Positions 61,785-64,000 of a stretch of 64,000 nucleotides of DNA are shown here, piece by piece. Under the pieces are notes generated by a model. The model was not told the DNA's origin. It worked only from the letters and a program-made list of their open reading frames with translations, and did no database searches. Both the position numbers and the translations under genes were made by a program. The stretch comes from Lysobacter enzymogenes (GTDB lineage: Bacteria; Pseudomonadota; Gammaproteobacteria; Xanthomonadales; Xanthomonadaceae). Location: contig NZ_CP067396.1 of NCBI RefSeq assembly GCF_023617245.1, forward strand, positions 186,001 through 250,000, read 5' to 3'. Each line of letters opens with the position of its first letter. The stretch's first letter is position 1.

Positions 61785-62287
61785 ACAAGCAACGCTTCCC
61801 CCTGGCCACGCTGCTGCAGCTGCGCGAGCACCGCGTCGAGACCGCGCGCGCGCTGGTGATGGAGCACCAGGCGCAGGTGCAGGCGCGGCGCGAGGCCTGC
61901 ACCGCGATCGAGGGCGAGATCGTCGCCTTGAACCAGGAGCGCGCCAGCCAGCGCCTGCGCCTGCTCGATCCGCCGCCGGCGGGCGTGCCGTGGGCGATGG
62001 CGATGGCCCAGCGCGAGTCGCACGTCGATCATCTGGCCGAACTGGCCAACGCCGCGCGCCAGCGCCTGGCCGACGCGCAGGGCAAGCTGCGCGAGGCCGA
62101 GGCCGCGCTGGACGAGGCGCGCAAGGCCTTCTTCCGCGCCAAGTCGCGGCTGGAAGCGCTGGAGAAACGCCGCGACGTGTGGCGCAAGGAACAAAGCGCG
62201 ATCGCCCAGCGCCGCGAGGAAGCGCAGTCGGCCGACCTGCTGCTGGCCGCGCGGCAACGTTCCACCCACCACAACTCCCCCTTCTGA
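61781..62287 (+). CDS. sctO: Type III secretion stalk protein SctO
   Basis: A 168-residue, almost wholly coiled-coil protein (LQLREHRVETARALVMEHQAQVQARREA, then a second heptad-rich helix from about 80 to 160), the YscO/FliJ pattern. It inserts into the SctN hexamer and contacts SctV. Position directly after sctN with ATGA overlap confirms the call. Confidence 0.9.
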   Translation: MNKQRFPLATLLQLREHRVETARALVMEHQAQVQARREACTAIEGEIVALNQERASQRLRLLDPPPAGVPWAMAMAQRESHVDHLAELANAARQRLADAQGKLREAEAALDEARKAFFRAKSRLEALEKRRDVWRKEQSAIAQRREEAQSADLLLAARQRSTHHNSPF

Positions 62288-62294
62288 GGTCGCC

Positions 62295-63083
62295 ATGAGC
62301 ACGATCCGCAACAGCTCCGCGAACGAAGACGCCAAGCGCGCCCAACAGCTCGCCCAGGAAGCGCAGTTGTCCGACCGCCAGCGCGCCGCGCGCCAGTCCG
62401 CGCCGGCCGAGTCGGTCGACCAGTTCCGCGAACTGATGCAGCAGCGCCAGGCGGTGGGCCAGAAGGGCGAACAGACCCTCGGCGCCCAGCCCGAGGACGG
62501 TCAGTACGCCGCCGGCGACGCCGCCGCGCAGGCCCTGCGCGGGCGCCAGCAGAACGCGCTGGAGCGTGGCCGCAACCAATACGCGCAGGACCAGACCGCG
62601 CAGAACCAGGCCGCCCAGGGCCAGGCGCGGCAGCACGGGGTCGAGCAGAAATCGCGCGACGAGCAGCGCTATTCGGTCGGCTTCGACCGCGGCGGCGGCG
62701 ACGGGCAGTCGTCCGAGCAGTCCGGCCTGTGGCTGGCGCAGCAGGCGATGCGCGCCGACCAGACCGCGCCGATGCAGGCGCCCGCGCCGACCTCCAACGC
62801 GGCCGCCTTCGCCGAACTGGTCGAGCGCCACGTGCGCCAACTCGCGGTCGGCGGCGGCGGCGCCGACGGCGGCGACGGCCAGGTGCTGCTGCGCCTGTCC
62901 GACCAGACCCTGCCGGGCACCGACCTGTTGCTGAGCAAGACCGCCGACGGCTGGCAGCTGCGCGCGGATTCGCGTTCGCGCTCCAGCTACGACGCGATCC
63001 GCGAGGCCGGTCCCGAGCTGATGCGCCGCTTCGCCGAGCGCAACCTCGGCCGGCTCAGCATCGACCCGCATTTCCACGACTGA
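62295..63083 (+). CDS. sctP: Type III secretion needle-length regulator SctP-like
   Basis: A 262-residue protein with a long Gln/Ala-rich disordered N-terminal part (1-160), which serves as the molecular ruler in SctP proteins, and a compact C-terminal domain (AFAELVERHVRQLAVGGG, GQVLLRLSDQTLPGTDLLLSKTADGWQLRADSRSR) resembling the T3S4 switch domain. It follows sctO by 7 bases. Assignment rests on position and architecture; sequence conservation in this family is low. Confidence 0.75.
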   Translation: MSTIRNSSANEDAKRAQQLAQEAQLSDRQRAARQSAPAESVDQFRELMQQRQAVGQKGEQTLGAQPEDGQYAAGDAAAQALRGRQQNALERGRNQYAQDQTAQNQAAQGQARQHGVEQKSRDEQRYSVGFDRGGGDGQSSEQSGLWLAQQAMRADQTAPMQAPAPTSNAAAFAELVERHVRQLAVGGGGADGGDGQVLLRLSDQTLPGTDLLLSKTADGWQLRADSRSRSSYDAIREAGPELMRRFAERNLGRLSIDPHFHD

Positions 63084-63161
63084 ACGCGGTCGCCCGGCGC
63101 CGTCGCGGCCGGCCGGGCCGCCCCGCCCTCTATGGACAACCCTGCAGGAGCGCATCGCCCC

Positions 63162-63626
63162 ATGTCATCCCAAGCCAACACCGCCGCCGACGGCCGCCAG
63201 TTCATCGACCAGCTGGAGGCCTCGTTGCGAGAGCAGCCGAACCTGGATGCGGCCGATCGCGACTTCCTGCTCAAGCACTTCCGCGACGCGTTCGAGAACG
63301 CGGAAGCCGGCGGCCGCGGTTTCGACCGCCAGGCCTGGGCCGACAGCGTGGCCGAGCTGGGTTTGGGCCAGGCCGAACAGGAGGCGCTGCTGGGCAAGTT
63401 CGACCAGGCCTTCGGCGGCCAGGACAACGAAGCCCGCGACCTGGGCGAGGAGTTCGTACGCCGGCTGGCCCGCGACGGCGAAGCCGGCGCGCACGCCTGG
63501 CTGCACGAGCAGATCGGCCAGATCAAGCGCAGCCGCGGCGCCAGCGCCGCGGTGCAGGTGGTGCAGGGCCTGCCGCCGCAGATCGGCAAGGTCGCCGCGG
63601 CGCGCAAGCCCGGCCCCTGGGGCTGA
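63162..63626 (+). CDS. Hypothetical type III locus protein
   Basis: A 154-residue soluble helical protein with no recognised family. Its N-terminus (ADGRQFIDQLEASLREQPNLDAADRDFLLKHF) is acidic and amphipathic, the size and charge seen in secretion chaperones or regulators; this is speculative. The ATG at 63162 has AGGAG 11 bases upstream. Last gene before the composite element at 63637, so probably the end of the sctV operon. Confidence 0.68.
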   Translation: MSSQANTAADGRQFIDQLEASLREQPNLDAADRDFLLKHFRDAFENAEAGGRGFDRQAWADSVAELGLGQAEQEALLGKFDQAFGGQDNEARDLGEEFVRRLARDGEAGAHAWLHEQIGQIKRSRGASAAVQVVQGLPPQIGKVAAARKPGPWG

Positions 63627-63636
63627 CCCCGAGGCG

Positions 63637-63662
63637 GACCCTGGGGTCAACCCTAGCTAGGG
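63637..63662 (+). promoter_or_regulatory. Composite palindromic element upstream of the last gene
   Basis: GACCCTGGGGTC (arms GACCC/GGGTC) is followed after two bases by the perfect palindrome CCCTAGCTAGGG. It matches the element at 56896-56919 in content, order and spacing, and lies 180 bases before the start of a paralogous gene. Confidence 0.58.
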
Positions 63663-63841
63663 CACGCCCCGACTTACGGTGCGCCGGCGGGCATGGAGAA
63701 TGCGGATGTAAGCCGTAACCGCACCGCCGGACGGACGCTCGCCCACCTGGCGGGCCGGCGCCGGAACCCGATCGAACCACCCGAACCGAACTGATCCGAT
63801 CCGCCTTCCGGCGGACCAACGAACCCACAGGGAGCAACGAA

Positions 63842-64000
63842 ATGTCCACCTCCGATCTCGGCATTTCCATGACCAACGAGCGCATCGCCTCGGGCGAAGC
63901 TCGCAGCACCAGCGGCGTCAAGGCCGCCAAGGGCGGTTCCTGGTTCGAGGTGCTGGCCGCCGCGCTCGGCGACATCCTCGGCGACCGCGTCAACGCGATG
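63842..64000 (+). CDS. Paralogue of the glycine-rich secreted-type protein, partial (3' end outside window)
   Basis: Only the first 53 codons are present, after a GGGAGC ribosome binding site. The segment GGSWFEVLAAALGDILGDRVNAM (31-53) matches SNSWYAAMAKAWGSTMDAQASRI of the gene at 57086 in pattern. No signal peptide. Probably another exported component (filament, tip or translocon) of the same injectisome, under its own promoter with the shared element. Confidence 0.65.
   Translation, partial: MSTSDLGISMTNERIASGEARSTSGVKAAKGGSWFEVLAAALGDILGDRVNAM

Overview
The window is high-GC DNA whose gene content fits a member of the Xanthomonadaceae, most likely Lysobacter or a close relative. Pointers are Xanthomonas/Caulobacter-type TonB receptors, the N-acetylglucosamine gene set, a XVIPCD-type effector of the Xanthomonadales antibacterial type IV secretion system, and the scattered extragenic palindromes. 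This assignment is inference from gene families. No rRNA, tRNA, CRISPR array or insertion sequence was seen.

Layout. (1) 1-4151: a membrane sensor kinase (cut by the window start) with its c-di-GMP phosphodiesterase response regulator, then a small exported repeat protein. (2) 4381-12705: a chitin/N-acetylglucosamine locus with a GH20 hexosaminidase lipoprotein, a TonB receptor, a glucokinase-type sugar kinase and a divergent MFS permease, with LacI-type operators between the divergent genes. (3) 12987-22811: housekeeping and accessory genes (acyltransferase, YheT hydrolase, TPR/sulfotransferase-like protein, PEBP protein, atypical SDR, RDD protein, two META-type paralogues, DUF2750-like protein, UppP). 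(4) 22900-27973: a nitrogen island with glnA behind a sigma-54 promoter and two NtrC-like boxes, a GNAT protein, a Gcw_chp outer-membrane protein, glnK and amtB. (5) 28152-31887: an unusual 2-oxoglutarate oxygenase/WD40 fusion and a secreted S8 protease. (6) 32296-40681: a beta-glucoside locus with TonB receptor, SSS symporter, LacI regulator and GH3 enzyme. (7) 40944-42745: a RegA/PrrA-type response regulator with copper delivery genes (PCuAC, SCO). (8) 43755-64000: an injectisome type III secretion locus running past the window end.

The secretion locus holds sctU on the plus strand and sctQ-sctR-sctS-sctT on the minus strand behind a FixJ-type response regulator. A FliO-like gene, sctV, sctD, a glycine-rich secreted-type protein, sctI, sctJ, sctK, sctL, sctN, sctO, sctP and two small genes follow on the plus strand. 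The secretin (sctC) and a clear needle gene (sctF) are not visible. Between the FixL-like kinase and the FixJ-like regulator sits an unrelated pair: a JAMM-domain toxin with a C-terminal XVIPCD (type IV secretion signal) and its probable exported immunity protein.

The most unusual points are that effector-immunity pair inside a type III regulatory operon, a ~95-residue Ala/Thr/Pro insertion in SctR, an internal SctQ start with its own ribosome binding site, a composite palindromic element shared by two secreted-protein promoters, and the oxygenase-WD40 fusion.
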